From positions 71,535-105,782 of the forward strand of contig DFXM01000051.1 in NCBI GenBank assembly GCA_002381695.1: a stretch of 34,248 bases of DNA, in the 5' to 3' direction. Origin of the DNA: Clostridium sp. UBA4108 (GTDB lineage Bacteria > Bacillota > Clostridia > Clostridiales > Clostridiaceae). The position numbers and the translations under genes are program-made. The notes under the pieces are model-generated. The model made no database searches, had not been told where the DNA came from, and saw nothing but the letters and a program-made list of their open reading frames with translations. This document shows positions 15,516-22,889 of the stretch, one piece after another (position 1 is the first letter of the stretch; every line of letters begins with the position of its first letter).

Positions 15516-16283
15516 ATGATAGCCTTAATTTTAGGTACTTCAGAAGGTAAGGTAATATTATCAAAGCTAAATGAGAAGACTTCAGACATATTAGTATCAA
15601 CAGCTACTACATATGGAGGAGAATTACTTAAGGATTATAAATACAAGGTTTTAAATGACAAAGCTCTAACTTATGAGGAGTTAAAAAACTTATTAGTAGT
15701 AAATGGAGTCAGGGTTCTTGTAGATGCATCTCATCCTTATGCACTAGAAATAAGTAAAACCTCAATGAAAATAGCTAAAGAGCTTAATATAGAATATTTA
15801 AGATATGAAAGAGAAAGCACTCTAAAGGAATTTCCTGATAATCCATTAATTATAGAAATAGAGGATTATACAGGTTTAACAGAAGCATTAAAAGATGTAA
15901 ATGGTAATATATTAAATACCACAGGAAGTAGAAATTTAGATAAAATACTAGGCTTAAACTTACCTAATAGAATCATTCATAGAGTGTTACCGTCCTTAAA
16001 AGTTATGAAAGAATGCTTTAATCTAGGAATCAAGGTAGAGGACTTAGTATTCATAAAAGGCCCTATAAGCTATGATTTTAACTGTGCTTTTATAAATGAG
16101 TATGGTGCAGAGGTTCTACTTACCAAGGATAGTGGACCGCAGGGTGGAACCTATGAAAAATTAAAAGCTGCCATAGATATGGGAGTTAAGGTTATAGTAA
16201 TAGGCAGAAAGACTATGGAATATGGGAAAGTCTTTAATAAAGAAGTAGATTTAGTTAATTATATATGTGAACATTATAAATAA
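15516..16283 (+). CDS. cbiJ: cobalt-precorrin-6A reductase CbiJ
   Basis: CbiJ reduces the macrocycle of cobalt-precorrin-6A with a nicotinamide cofactor. The 255-residue product begins MIALILGTSEGK, carries VDASHPYALEISK (about 71-83) and VFIKGPISYDFN, and ends with LLTKDSGPQGGTYEKLKAA and VIVIGRKT, all typical of CbiJ/CobK. It is the last gene of the riboswitch-controlled operon. Its TAA is the first triplet of the palindrome that opens array B. Confidence 0.93.
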   Translation: MIALILGTSEGKVILSKLNEKTSDILVSTATTYGGELLKDYKYKVLNDKALTYEELKNLLVVNGVRVLVDASHPYALEISKTSMKIAKELNIEYLRYERESTLKEFPDNPLIIEIEDYTGLTEALKDVNGNILNTTGSRNLDKILGLNLPNRIIHRVLPSLKVMKECFNLGIKVEDLVFIKGPISYDFNCAFINEYGAEVLLTKDSGPQGGTYEKLKAAIDMGVKVIVIGRKTMEYGKVFNKEVDLVNYICEHYK

Positions 16284-16573
16284 GTTACTTCGTAACTTAT
16301 TTAGGGAATTGCACCAAAGGTGCAGAGAATTGTGCCATAGGCACAGAGAAGTGTCCACTTCGTTCACAGAGAATTGCTCACGTTGTTCGCAGAGAGTTAC
16401 CCACTACGTTCGGGAAGAGGCTTTTGCTTAGGCAAAAGCTTTCTCGCTGACGAAGTCAATTCTCTGCGCTAAAAGCGTAATTCACTGGCGGAGCCAATTC
16501 ACTATGCCTCTGGCATACTTCTCTGTGACCATAGGTCGCAATTCACTCAATAAAATGCTTCACATTTTATTTA
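16281..16573. repeat. modular palindrome array B (about 12 hairpin modules, two inverted halves)
   Basis: The left half reads: TAAGTTAC ttc GTAACTTA (16281-16299), linker AGGGAATT, GCACC aaa GGTGC, AGAGAATT, GTGCC ata GGCAC, AGAGAAGT, three 15-nt imperfect units (16353-16367, 16376-16390, 16399-16413) with linkers AGAGAATT and AGAGAGTT. The centre is AGGCTTTTGC ttag GCAAAAGCTT (16418-16441). In the right half the linkers are inverted: TGAC gaa GTCA, AATTCTCT, GCGCT aaa AGCGT, AATTCACT, GGC gga GCC, AATTCACT, ATGCC tct GGCAT, ACTTCTCT, GACC ata GGTC, AATTCACT, then AATAAAATG cttca CATTTTATT (16549-16571). It abuts the promoter at 16578. Confidence 0.9.
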
Positions 16574-16577
16574 ATGG

Positions 16578-16606
16578 TTGACATAAGCTCATATTATAAT
16601 TAGAAT
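16578..16606 (+). promoter_or_regulatory. consensus promoter of the methyltransferase leader
   Basis: A perfect TTGACA (16578-16583) and TAGAAT (16601-16606) are 17 bp apart. The expected start is near 16613, which places about 200 nt of untranslated leader before the methyltransferase ATG. Confidence 0.8.
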
Positions 16607-16612
16607 ATAAAT

Positions 16613-16746
16613 AATATTGTTTTGTGAGTGTATCTAGGTTTTAAACTGAGCGGTACAGGGATATAATAAGATCCTACACGTAGAAATTTTAAACCTACGG
16701 AGTCACTAATTTCCTCGGAAATAGTGTCTTTGTAGGTTTTTTTGTC
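16613..16746 (+). ncRNA. attenuator-like leader RNA (candidate riboswitch or antibiotic-responsive leader)
   Basis: The leader has two exclusive folds. A terminator pairs AAACCTAC (16691-16698) with GTAGGTTT (16732-16739), encloses an inner hairpin (CACT..ATTTCC/GGAAAT..AGTG) and is followed by seven or more T. Upstream, TAGGTTT (16635-16641) can pair with AAACCTA (16691-16697), closing a domain of about 60 nt and breaking the terminator. That domain contains GAGCGGTACAGGGAT and GATCCTACACGTAG. The layout is that of an ON switch. It does not match a riboswitch class I can recall. A six-codon GTG-initiated frame (16624-16644) overlaps the antiterminator arm but has no ribosome binding site. 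Confidence 0.65.
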
Positions 16747-16814
16747 GTTTGATTATATATTTTAGCACCTATGAATATAAATATAAGAAGAATTTAGAAA
16801 TTGGGGGAGAAGTA

Positions 16815-17558
16815 ATGCCAAAAGTGGATTTTAGTTTTATCAAGGAAGCTTTTAATGAAAAAGTAACCTCGGAAGAATATAGAGATGCAGTAAATGAAAT
16901 TGGGTTATGGAAATCAGAGGAGATAATCTTTAATAGATATATTGAAAAGAAAAATAAAATATTGGATATAGGATGTGGAGCTGGAAGAACTACATTTTCA
17001 CTTTACGAACTTGGATATAAGAACATTCAAGGAATAGACTTAAGTGAAGTTATGATTGAAAATGCTAAAAAGCTTAATGAAATTAAAGGATATGAAATAG
17101 ATTTTACTATAGGTAATGCAATAAGACTACCTTATGAAAAGGGATGTTTTGATGCAGTAATATTTTCATTTAATGGTTTTATGCAAATACCAGGGGAAAG
17201 TAATAGAATTAGGGCGCTAAAAGAAATACACAGGGTATTAAAAAATGGAGGAGTATTTATTTTTACCACTCATAATAGGGGAAACAGTAATTATTTAGAA
17301 TACTGGAAGGAAGAAGAAAAAAGATGGAGAAAAAATAATAATGATCCTAAACTATTAGAATTTGGGGATAGGATTATACCAAATAAAGAAAGAGAAAGTT
17401 TCATACACATTCCAACTTTAGAGGAGGTAATGAGATTATTACGAAGAGGTGAATTTAACATTATAGAATGTACAAGTAGAAGTGTGCTGTGTGAAGAAAG
17501 TGAAAAGGTAAAAGAATTTTCAACAGAGTGTATATTTTGGGTAGTAGAGAAACTATAG
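16815..17558 (+). CDS. class I SAM-dependent methyltransferase
   Basis: The product is 247 residues, starting MPKVDFSFIKEAF at an ATG preceded by TTGGGGGAGAAGTA. ILDIGCGAGRTTFSLYELGY (about residues 47-66) is SAM motif I, GIDLSEVMIENAKK is motif II, and FDAVIFSFNGFMQIP plus HRVLKNGGVFIFTTHNRG are the later core strands. The fold is that of small-molecule methyltransferases of the UbiE/Methyltransf_11 type; the substrate is unknown. It is followed 12 bases later by a GNAT acetyltransferase in the same transcript. Control by an attenuator-like leader suggests an inducible modification enzyme, perhaps for an antibiotic or a toxic metabolite; that is inference. Confidence 0.85.
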   Translation: MPKVDFSFIKEAFNEKVTSEEYRDAVNEIGLWKSEEIIFNRYIEKKNKILDIGCGAGRTTFSLYELGYKNIQGIDLSEVMIENAKKLNEIKGYEIDFTIGNAIRLPYEKGCFDAVIFSFNGFMQIPGESNRIRALKEIHRVLKNGGVFIFTTHNRGNSNYLEYWKEEEKRWRKNNNDPKLLEFGDRIIPNKERESFIHIPTLEEVMRLLRRGEFNIIECTSRSVLCEESEKVKEFSTECIFWVVEKL

Positions 17559-17570
17559 GGAGGATTTACA

Positions 17571-18116
17571 ATGGGGAAACTTTATGGAGAGAGAATAGTA
17601 TTAAGGGAATATAGAAGAGAAGATTTAGAGGACATAAGAAAATGGGTAAATGACCCAGATGTGGTAGATTTCTTATCTGATATTTTTATATATCCTAACA
17701 CCATCAATGAAACAGAAGAATATCTAAACTCTGTATTAAGCAAAACAGGAATAGAAAGAGGAAACTTTATAATAGCCCATAAGGATTCAGAAAAATATAT
17801 AGGGCAAATAGATTTGCTTAAGGTAGATTGGAGAAGTAGATTTGCAGAAATTGGAATAGTAATAGGCATAAAAGAGAATTGGAGTAAAGGTTATGGCTAT
17901 GAAGCAATAAAGTTGCTACAAAGCTTTGTATTTAACACCTTAAATCTTAATAAATTGCAGCTTCATGTTCATGATTATAATGAAAGAGCAAGGGCTTGTT
18001 ATAGAAAATGCGGCTTTGTGGAAGAAGGGATAATGAGGCAACATTTTTATAAAAATGGAAAATATACAGACTATATAATTATGTCCATATTAAAGAAGGA
18101 ATACGATGAAATGTAA
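17571..18116 (+). CDS. GNAT-family N-acetyltransferase (RimJ/RimL type)
   Basis: The product is 181 residues. It begins with the RimJ/RimL-like LYGERIVLREYRREDLEDIRKWVNDPDV, has a central EIGIVIGIKENWSKGYGYEAIKLL stretch in which KGYGYEA forms the acetyl-CoA pyrophosphate loop, and ends with NERARACYRKCGFVEEGIMRQHFYKNGKY. Members acetylate ribosomal protein N-termini, polyamines or small molecules including antibiotics; the substrate cannot be read from sequence. GGGAGGATTTACA precedes the ATG. It is cotranscribed with the methyltransferase. Confidence 0.88.
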   Translation: MGKLYGERIVLREYRREDLEDIRKWVNDPDVVDFLSDIFIYPNTINETEEYLNSVLSKTGIERGNFIIAHKDSEKYIGQIDLLKVDWRSRFAEIGIVIGIKENWSKGYGYEAIKLLQSFVFNTLNLNKLQLHVHDYNERARACYRKCGFVEEGIMRQHFYKNGKYTDYIIMSILKKEYDEM

Positions 18117-18119
18117 TCT

Positions 18120-18296
18120 TTATAGTAGTTTTAGTTTATAAAATATGAAATAAATTCTATTTTTTATTGAGTAAAGAAATATAGTGGAAGATGGTTTTAC
18201 GCCAGTAATAACCGGAGAAATCAAGTGAGATACAGGGTTCTCCTTATATTTAATATTATCAAGAGAGTTTAATAGATTAAAAAAGCTATTAGGCAT
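18120..18296 (-). pseudogene. truncated DUF3793-like gene (58 residues left)
   Basis: An ATG at 18296 has a strong AAGGTGAT ribosome binding site and opens a 58-residue frame, MPNSFFNLLNSLDNIKY... with LISPVITGVKPSSTIFLY, ending at 18120. This segment resembles, from memory, the N-terminus of DUF3793-family proteins of clostridia, which are about three times longer. The frame stops near the end of the convergent GNAT gene, so the gene appears to have lost its 3' part. It is fed by a good promoter overlapping a Fur-like palindrome. An alternative is an intact small protein of unknown family. Confidence 0.45.
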
Positions 18297-18360
18297 AAAA
18301 TCACCTTCTACAGATACAATGAGAATAAAATTCAATTGACATGAATTATCAATTATTTAT

Positions 18361-18425
18361 ATTTTACAATAACGAATAAATAATGTCAAGAATAAATGAT
18401 AATACTTATCATTTATTCTTGACAT
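18361..18425 (-). promoter_or_regulatory. 43-bp palindrome with Fur-like box overlapping a minus-strand promoter
   Basis: A perfect dyad of two 20-bp arms around TAC covers 18383-18425. Its centre, TGATAATACTTATCA (18397-18411), differs at one position from the 7-1-7 Fur box TGATAAT-N-ATTATCA. On the minus strand, TTGACA (18389-18384), which is part of the left arm, is 17 bp from TAAAAT (18366-18361), making a promoter for the truncated gene at 18296. The other arm also contains TTGACA on the plus strand, with only a weak -10. Neither flank has a proper T tract, so an operator is more likely than a terminator. Confidence 0.55.
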
Positions 18426-18518
18426 AAAAAATAGATATTATTTAATCCTAGTTAAACTCATGAATTGTTAATAGACTTATATTCTTAGTGACCTCTTAAT
18501 TTTATTATAAATGAAATA

Positions 18519-18713
18519 TTAATGTTTAATTAAATCAATTGCACCTAAAACAATATGAGCAGCACCAAATCCTAAAAGGGCAGTTTCAGCCATTGGAACC
18601 ATATCTTTCTTTTTCATTTTATGTCTTCTCATATCTTGAGCTCTAAATGCCATTGAAGCACCTGTAACCACTGTACCAAGAACTATAGGAACTAAACCTT
18701 CTTTAACTCTCAT
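18519..18713 (-). CDS. small clostridial membrane protein, 64 aa
   Basis: The 64-residue product begins MRVKEGLVPIVLGTVVTGASMAF. It has two hydrophobic segments (about 6-24 and 41-61) joined by a basic loop (RAQDMRRHKMKKKD). The GFGAAHIVLGAIDLI end is a glycine/alanine-rich helix. The ATG is preceded by GAGGTGTTATT. The topology suggests a small two-helix integral membrane protein. I recall similar short conserved proteins in clostridia but know of no function. It stands alone between the Fur-like palindrome and the cysteine desulfurase gene. Confidence 0.75.
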   Translation of the reverse strand: MRVKEGLVPIVLGTVVTGASMAFRAQDMRRHKMKKKDMVPMAETALLGFGAAHIVLGAIDLIKH

Positions 18714-18831
18714 AATAACACCTCACTATATTTTTTTAAATTAAATCATATTTATAGTTTGCTCAATGAATTTTATTAATTACTATGATATTATTGAGTT
18801 TTAAGGATAAATAGTTCTTTAAAGCAAGTAA

Positions 18832-19983
18832 TTACATATGACAAATTTCTTTTATTGCATTAACAGTATAATTTATTTCAGCTTCAGTATTAAACTCTCC
18901 AAAACTAAATCTAATTGTTCCATTAGGAAAAGTCTCTAATGTCTTATGAGCTGATGGTGCGCAATGTAGTCCGCAGCGAGTAGAGATTCCATAATTTTTT
19001 GAAAGTATGTAAGCAATTTCTCCATTATCTTTTTCTAAAAAATTTATAGAAACAACAGGAGTTCTATTATCTGTTAAAGTTTTGCCTAAAATATTTATAT
19101 TTTTTAAAGGTAATACACCGTCTATAAATAATCCAGTTAAATATAGTTCTTTTTTTCTAATATTTTCTAATCCTTTATGTTTTAAATATTTTAAAGAGGC
19201 ATTTAGTCCATAAATACCAGGTATGTTTAAGGTTCCACTTTCAAATTTATCAGGCATATAGTTTGGTTGAACTTCATATTCCGATAAACTTCCAGTTCCT
19301 CCTTCTATAAGAGGAGATATTTTAGATACTAACTTATCTTTTATTATTAGTCCACCTATACCTTGAGGTCCCAGTAAAGACTTGTGACCAGTAAAGCAAA
19401 GAGCATCTATATTCATATCTTCCATATCTATATCTAAAAATCCAGCTGTCTGAGCTGTATCAGCTATAAAATATAAATTATTTTTTTTACAAAAAGCACC
19501 TATTTCTTTATAAGGAAGGACAGTTCCACATACATTTGAACTATGAGTCATAATTATGGCAACAGTATTGGGTGTAATATGATTTGTAAGATCTAATACA
19601 TCTAATTCTCCATATTTATTACATTGAGATACAGAATAAGAGATACCTTTAGAGCTCAGTGAATTAAGTGGCCTCATTATTGCATTATGCTCCATGGATG
19701 AAACTATTACATGGTCCCCATTTTTTAATAAACCTTTAAGCACTATATTTAAACTTTCAGTTATATTTTTTGTGAAAACCACATTAGTGGGTTCATGGTA
19801 GTTAAATAATTCACATAATAGTTCACGAGTTTCAAAGACAGTATTCTCTGCATTGAAGGAATTTTCATAAACTCCTCTATTTATATTTCCACCTATAGAG
19901 GAGATGTATGCAGAAATGCTATCAACTACTTCAATAGGTTTTGGAAAGGAAGTGGCCCCATTATCTAAATATATTTCAGGCAT
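18832..19983 (-). CDS. cysteine desulfurase / selenocysteine lyase-family aminotransferase (class V)
   Basis: The product is 383 residues, starting MPEIYLDNGATSFPKP. SSMEHNAIMRPL holds the ring-stacking histidine, and TGHKSLLGPQGIGGL holds the PLP lysine. TRCGLHCAPSAHKTL carries the catalytic cysteine region, and GTIRFSFGEFNTEAEI is the C-terminal block. Enzymes of this family take sulfur or selenium from cysteine or selenocysteine as an enzyme-bound persulfide or selenide. It is divergent from yedE (145 bp apart), which suggests delivery of sulfur or selenium in that module. No iscU or sufU lies nearby, so Fe-S cluster assembly is less likely. The ATG follows AAGGAGATTATT. Confidence 0.9.
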   Translation of the reverse strand: MPEIYLDNGATSFPKPIEVVDSISAYISSIGGNINRGVYENSFNAENTVFETRELLCELFNYHEPTNVVFTKNITESLNIVLKGLLKNGDHVIVSSMEHNAIMRPLNSLSSKGISYSVSQCNKYGELDVLDLTNHITPNTVAIIMTHSSNVCGTVLPYKEIGAFCKKNNLYFIADTAQTAGFLDIDMEDMNIDALCFTGHKSLLGPQGIGGLIIKDKLVSKISPLIEGGTGSLSEYEVQPNYMPDKFESGTLNIPGIYGLNASLKYLKHKGLENIRKKELYLTGLFIDGVLPLKNINILGKTLTDNRTPVVSINFLEKDNGEIAYILSKNYGISTRCGLHCAPSAHKTLETFPNGTIRFSFGEFNTEAEINYTVNAIKEICHM

Positions 19984-20128
19984 AATAATCTCCTTATTAT
20001 TTATTATTAACTAAACTAATAGTTAAATTATTATCTATTGGAAATAAGAATTTAATTAATTTTATAACAAATGTTAGAATTAACATGATAAGTAAATATT
20101 ACCAGATATTAAAGGGGGAGTAAAGCTT

Positions 20129-21232
20129 ATGAAAGAGAAAAGAAACATAATAGTTGCAGGGGGAATTATAGGAATATTATCTGTTGTACTAGTGTATTTT
20201 GGAAATCCTAAAAATATGGGAGCCTGTATTGCATGCTTTATAAGAGATACTGCTGGTTCATTAGGACTTCATAGAGCAGAAATTGTGCAATATATTAGGC
20301 CAGAAATTATAGGTATGATATTAGGTGCGTTTATAATTTCATTAGCAACTAAAGAATTTAAAGTAAAGGGTGGTTCATCACCATTTCTAAGATTTATTAT
20401 AGCCTTTTTTGTTATGATAGGTGCATTAATGTTTTTAGGCTGTCCATTAAGAATGGTTCTAAGATTAGCAGGTGGAGATTTAAATGCTACTATTGGACTT
20501 TTAGGTTTTGTAGGGGGCATATTTGTTGGAATTCAATTTTTAAACAAAGGATTTACTTTAAAAAGGAACTATACTCAAACTACTATAGAAGGTTACGCTA
20601 TGCCCGTGATAGCTATATTACTTTTAGTCTTGACAATAGCAACACCAGCGTTCATATTTATTAGTAAAAAGGGACCAGGAGCTAGCCATGCTCCTATATG
20701 GATGGCATTGGCTGCTGGAGTTATTATCGGTATTGTTGCTCAGAAAACAAGATTATGTATGGTTGGTGGAATAAGAGATCTAATTATGTTTAAGGATAGT
20801 TATTTAATGTTAGGATTTCTATCAATCTTTGTATTCGCACTTATAGGAAATGTATTATTAGGATCAGAATTTTTTAAATTAGGATTCGCAGAACAGCCAG
20901 TGGCTCATTCAGATGGATTATGGAATTTTCTAGGTATGGTTTTAGCTGGTTGGGGATCAGTACTCTTAGGAGGATGCCCACTAAGACAATTAATTTTATC
21001 AGGGGAAGGAAATGCAGATTCATCTATTTCAGTGATGGGAATGGTATTAGGTGCAGCCTTTGCTCATAATTTTCAATTAGCATCAAGTGCAAAGGGGCCA
21101 ACACCAAATGGACAAATAGCAGTAATTATAGGCTTTGGAGTATTACTTTTAATATCTTATTTCAATATAGATAAATCCTTTAGTATTGGAAAGAAAAAAA
21201 TTATCAAGGAAGAAGGTATGTCAGTTGAATAG
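20129..21232 (+). CDS. yedE: selenium metabolism membrane protein YedE (putative selenium transporter)
   Basis: The product is a 367-residue integral membrane protein with about ten hydrophobic segments and duplicated YeeE/YedE halves. Family marks are MGACIACFIRDTAGSLGLHR (about 30-49), FLGCPLRMVLRLAGGD (about 106) and LLGGCPLRQLILSGEGN (about 283). Conserved cysteines in these CPLR motifs are thought to pass sulfur or selenium species through the channel. AAAGGGGGAG precedes the ATG. The gene overlaps yedF by eight bases. The selenium role comes from known genomic association with SelD-containing genomes and is not shown by this sequence; selD is not in the window. Confidence 0.9.
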   Translation: MKEKRNIIVAGGIIGILSVVLVYFGNPKNMGACIACFIRDTAGSLGLHRAEIVQYIRPEIIGMILGAFIISLATKEFKVKGGSSPFLRFIIAFFVMIGALMFLGCPLRMVLRLAGGDLNATIGLLGFVGGIFVGIQFLNKGFTLKRNYTQTTIEGYAMPVIAILLLVLTIATPAFIFISKKGPGASHAPIWMALAAGVIIGIVAQKTRLCMVGGIRDLIMFKDSYLMLGFLSIFVFALIGNVLLGSEFFKLGFAEQPVAHSDGLWNFLGMVLAGWGSVLLGGCPLRQLILSGEGNADSSISVMGMVLGAAFAHNFQLASSAKGPTPNGQIAVIIGFGVLLLISYFNIDKSFSIGKKKIIKEEGMSVE

Positions 21233-21431
21233 AATAGATGCAAGAGGAGTAAGTTGTCCGCAACCAGTGTTAATGGCTAAGAAAGCGTTGACAGAGAATA
21301 GAGATGGTTTTGAAATTCTAGTTGATAATAATGTAGCTAAAGAAAATGTATGTAGATTTATTAAAAATTCTGGATTAAAAGCTAGCACAAAAGAGTTAGA
21401 TGAGGATTTTTTAATAAGGGCTGATAAATAG
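21225..21431 (+). CDS. yedF: TusA-like sulfurtransferase of the YedE module (YedF N-terminal type)
   Basis: The product is a 68-residue TusA/SirA-fold protein, NRIDARGVSCPQPVLMAKKAL, with the carrier cysteine in the C-P-x-P motif at about residue 11. I place the start at TTG 21225, which follows GGAAGAAGG at good distance and overlaps the last codons of yedE; the frame is open further upstream but without family similarity. The usual YedF protein has a C-terminal DsrE-like domain; here that part is absent, and a separate DUF3343 gene follows one base after the stop. It probably carries persulfide or selenide between the desulfurase and an acceptor. Confidence 0.88.
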   Translation: MNRIDARGVSCPQPVLMAKKALTENRDGFEILVDNNVAKENVCRFIKNSGLKASTKELDEDFLIRADK

Positions 21432-21432
21432 T

Positions 21433-21666
21433 ATGGATTATATTGCAGTTTTTTTTACTCACTCTGGTGCTATTAAATATCATAGACATTTAAAGTCTAC
21501 AGGAATAGAAAATGAAACATTACCAATTCCTAGGAAGTTGAGCTCAAATTGTGGAATTGGAGTTAAATTCTATACTAGTAATAACATAAATGAAATGATT
21601 ACGGCAGACGTAGAAAAAATATATGAAATAAAAAACGGGATATATGATGTAGTATATGAAGAATAG
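21433..21666 (+). CDS. DUF3343 protein (putative Se/S carrier-like)
   Basis: The 77-residue product begins MDYIAVFFTHSGAIKYHRHLKSTGI and has the family's LPIPRKLSSNCGIGVKFYT block with one conserved cysteine near residue 40. DUF3343 proteins are small and are found beside YedE/YedF and selenium genes. A carrier role has been suggested from that context. The ATG lies one base after the yedF stop, so the two are coupled. Confidence 0.88.
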   Translation: MDYIAVFFTHSGAIKYHRHLKSTGIENETLPIPRKLSSNCGIGVKFYTSNNINEMITADVEKIYEIKNGIYDVVYEE

Positions 21667-21699
21667 TAGTAGTTAAATAAATATATAATTTTTAGGTTG

Positions 21700-21752
21700 G
21701 CTGTTTCATAAGTTAGATATTGATAATTTATGGAACAGCTTTAATTTTATTC
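21700..21752 (+). terminator. terminator of the yedE-yedF-DUF3343 operon
   Basis: GCTGTTTCATAA (21700-21711) pairs with TTATGGAACAGC (21728-21739), with one wobble, and is followed by TTTAATTTTATT. Confidence 0.7.
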
Positions 21753-21900
21753 TTAGCTCTGTTTTAATATAGAGTAGCTTTTTATCAACATTATATTAAA
21801 ATAGAGTATTGAATAACTATATATTATACCCAAGTATAGTATGATATTTATTTAAAAAATAGTATAATAGAGCTATGATAAAATCATTCGGAGGAGAATT

Positions 21901-22878
21901 ATGAAAAACTACGATATAATTATTGTGGGAGCAGGAATAAGTGGTCTTATGGCCGCTATAGAAGCAAAAAGTAATGGTGTTGAAAGTATTCTGATAGTAG
22001 ATAGAGATATAGAAGCTGGAGGAACTCTAAATAAATGTGTTCATAGTGGATTTCATTATAAAAGTATTAAGGAGAATCTCACAACATCAGAGCTTATAGA
22101 GCGGTTAACAGAGGATGCGTTAAATTTAGGGATTCATATTAAATGTAATACTACAGTGATAGATATTCATAGGGATAAATCTGTAACTATGGTTAATGGG
22201 GATGAAGGTGTAAGAAACCTTAAAGCTAAGGTAATAATATTAGCTATGGGATGCAGAGAGAGACCATTAGGCTATAAAAATATATTAGGCCATAGAATTG
22301 CAGGCATAGTAACAGCATCCTCAACATTAAATTATATAAATAGAAGAGGAGTATTGCCAGGGAAGAATTGCATAATTTTAGGATCAGGGGATACAGCTGC
22401 GTTAGTCGCTAGGACGTTAGTGTTAGAAGGGGCAAAGGTTAAGGCAATAATAGAGAGTAGCGATAATATTAGAGCAATTAATCAATCATCTAGGGGGCAC
22501 ATTGAAGATTTTAATATACCAGTATTGCTCAAACATAGAGTTATTAAAATTTATGGTGATGCTAGAGTTGAAGGCGTAGATATAATAAAAATAGATAAAA
22601 ATAAAGATTTCATAAAAGAAAGCAAACAACATATAAAATGCGATACCTTAGTATTGTCAGTCCATTTACAGCCTGATAGCATATTAGCTCAGAAAATAGG
22701 TATAAATTTAAATAGGGATAATAGAGGAATTATAGTTTCAGAAAATATGGAGACATCGGAAGATGGCATATTTGCTTGTGGAACAGTGCTTAGAGGGTAT
22801 AATATATCTGATAGGGTTATAAAGGAAGGACAATTAGCTGGTAAAAAAGCTAGCGAATATATAAAAAATATTACTTAG
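21901..22878 (+). CDS. FAD-dependent pyridine nucleotide-disulfide-type oxidoreductase
   Basis: The product is 325 residues. IIIVGAGISGLMAAIEAKSNG (about 6-26) is the FAD dinucleotide fold and IVDRDIEAGGTLNKC the following acidic-end strand. ILAMGCRERP is the second FAD motif, CIILGSGDTAALVARTLVLEGAKV (about 158-181) is the NAD(P) fold, and GIFACGTVLRGYN is the C-terminal FAD-aspartate-like motif (with Cys in place of the usual Gly-Asp). It resembles the catalytic subunit of the clostridial sarcosine-oxidase-alpha/GlpA-associated oxidoreductases, but its usual partner genes are absent. GGAGGAGAATT precedes the ATG. It is probably cotranscribed with queG 11 bp downstream. Substrate unknown. 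Confidence 0.85.
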   Translation: MKNYDIIIVGAGISGLMAAIEAKSNGVESILIVDRDIEAGGTLNKCVHSGFHYKSIKENLTTSELIERLTEDALNLGIHIKCNTTVIDIHRDKSVTMVNGDEGVRNLKAKVIILAMGCRERPLGYKNILGHRIAGIVTASSTLNYINRRGVLPGKNCIILGSGDTAALVARTLVLEGAKVKAIIESSDNIRAINQSSRGHIEDFNIPVLLKHRVIKIYGDARVEGVDIIKIDKNKDFIKESKQHIKCDTLVLSVHLQPDSILAQKIGINLNRDNRGIIVSENMETSEDGIFACGTVLRGYNISDRVIKEGQLAGKKASEYIKNIT

Positions 22879-22889
22879 AAGGATAAGAT

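Noticed and set aside
16281..16573. CRISPR array
   Set aside because: The conserved part is only about 8 nt, the variable parts are palindromes, no long repeat of 23-37 nt recurs, and no cas gene is present.
16624..16644. Six-codon leader peptide (GTG start) in the attenuator
   Set aside because: No ribosome binding site and only about 11 nt after the predicted transcript start; recorded only as a possibility.
16749..16814. Upstream extension of the methyltransferase to a TTG
   Set aside because: It would start just after the leader terminator without a ribosome site; the ATG at 16815 has GGGGGAGAAG upstream.
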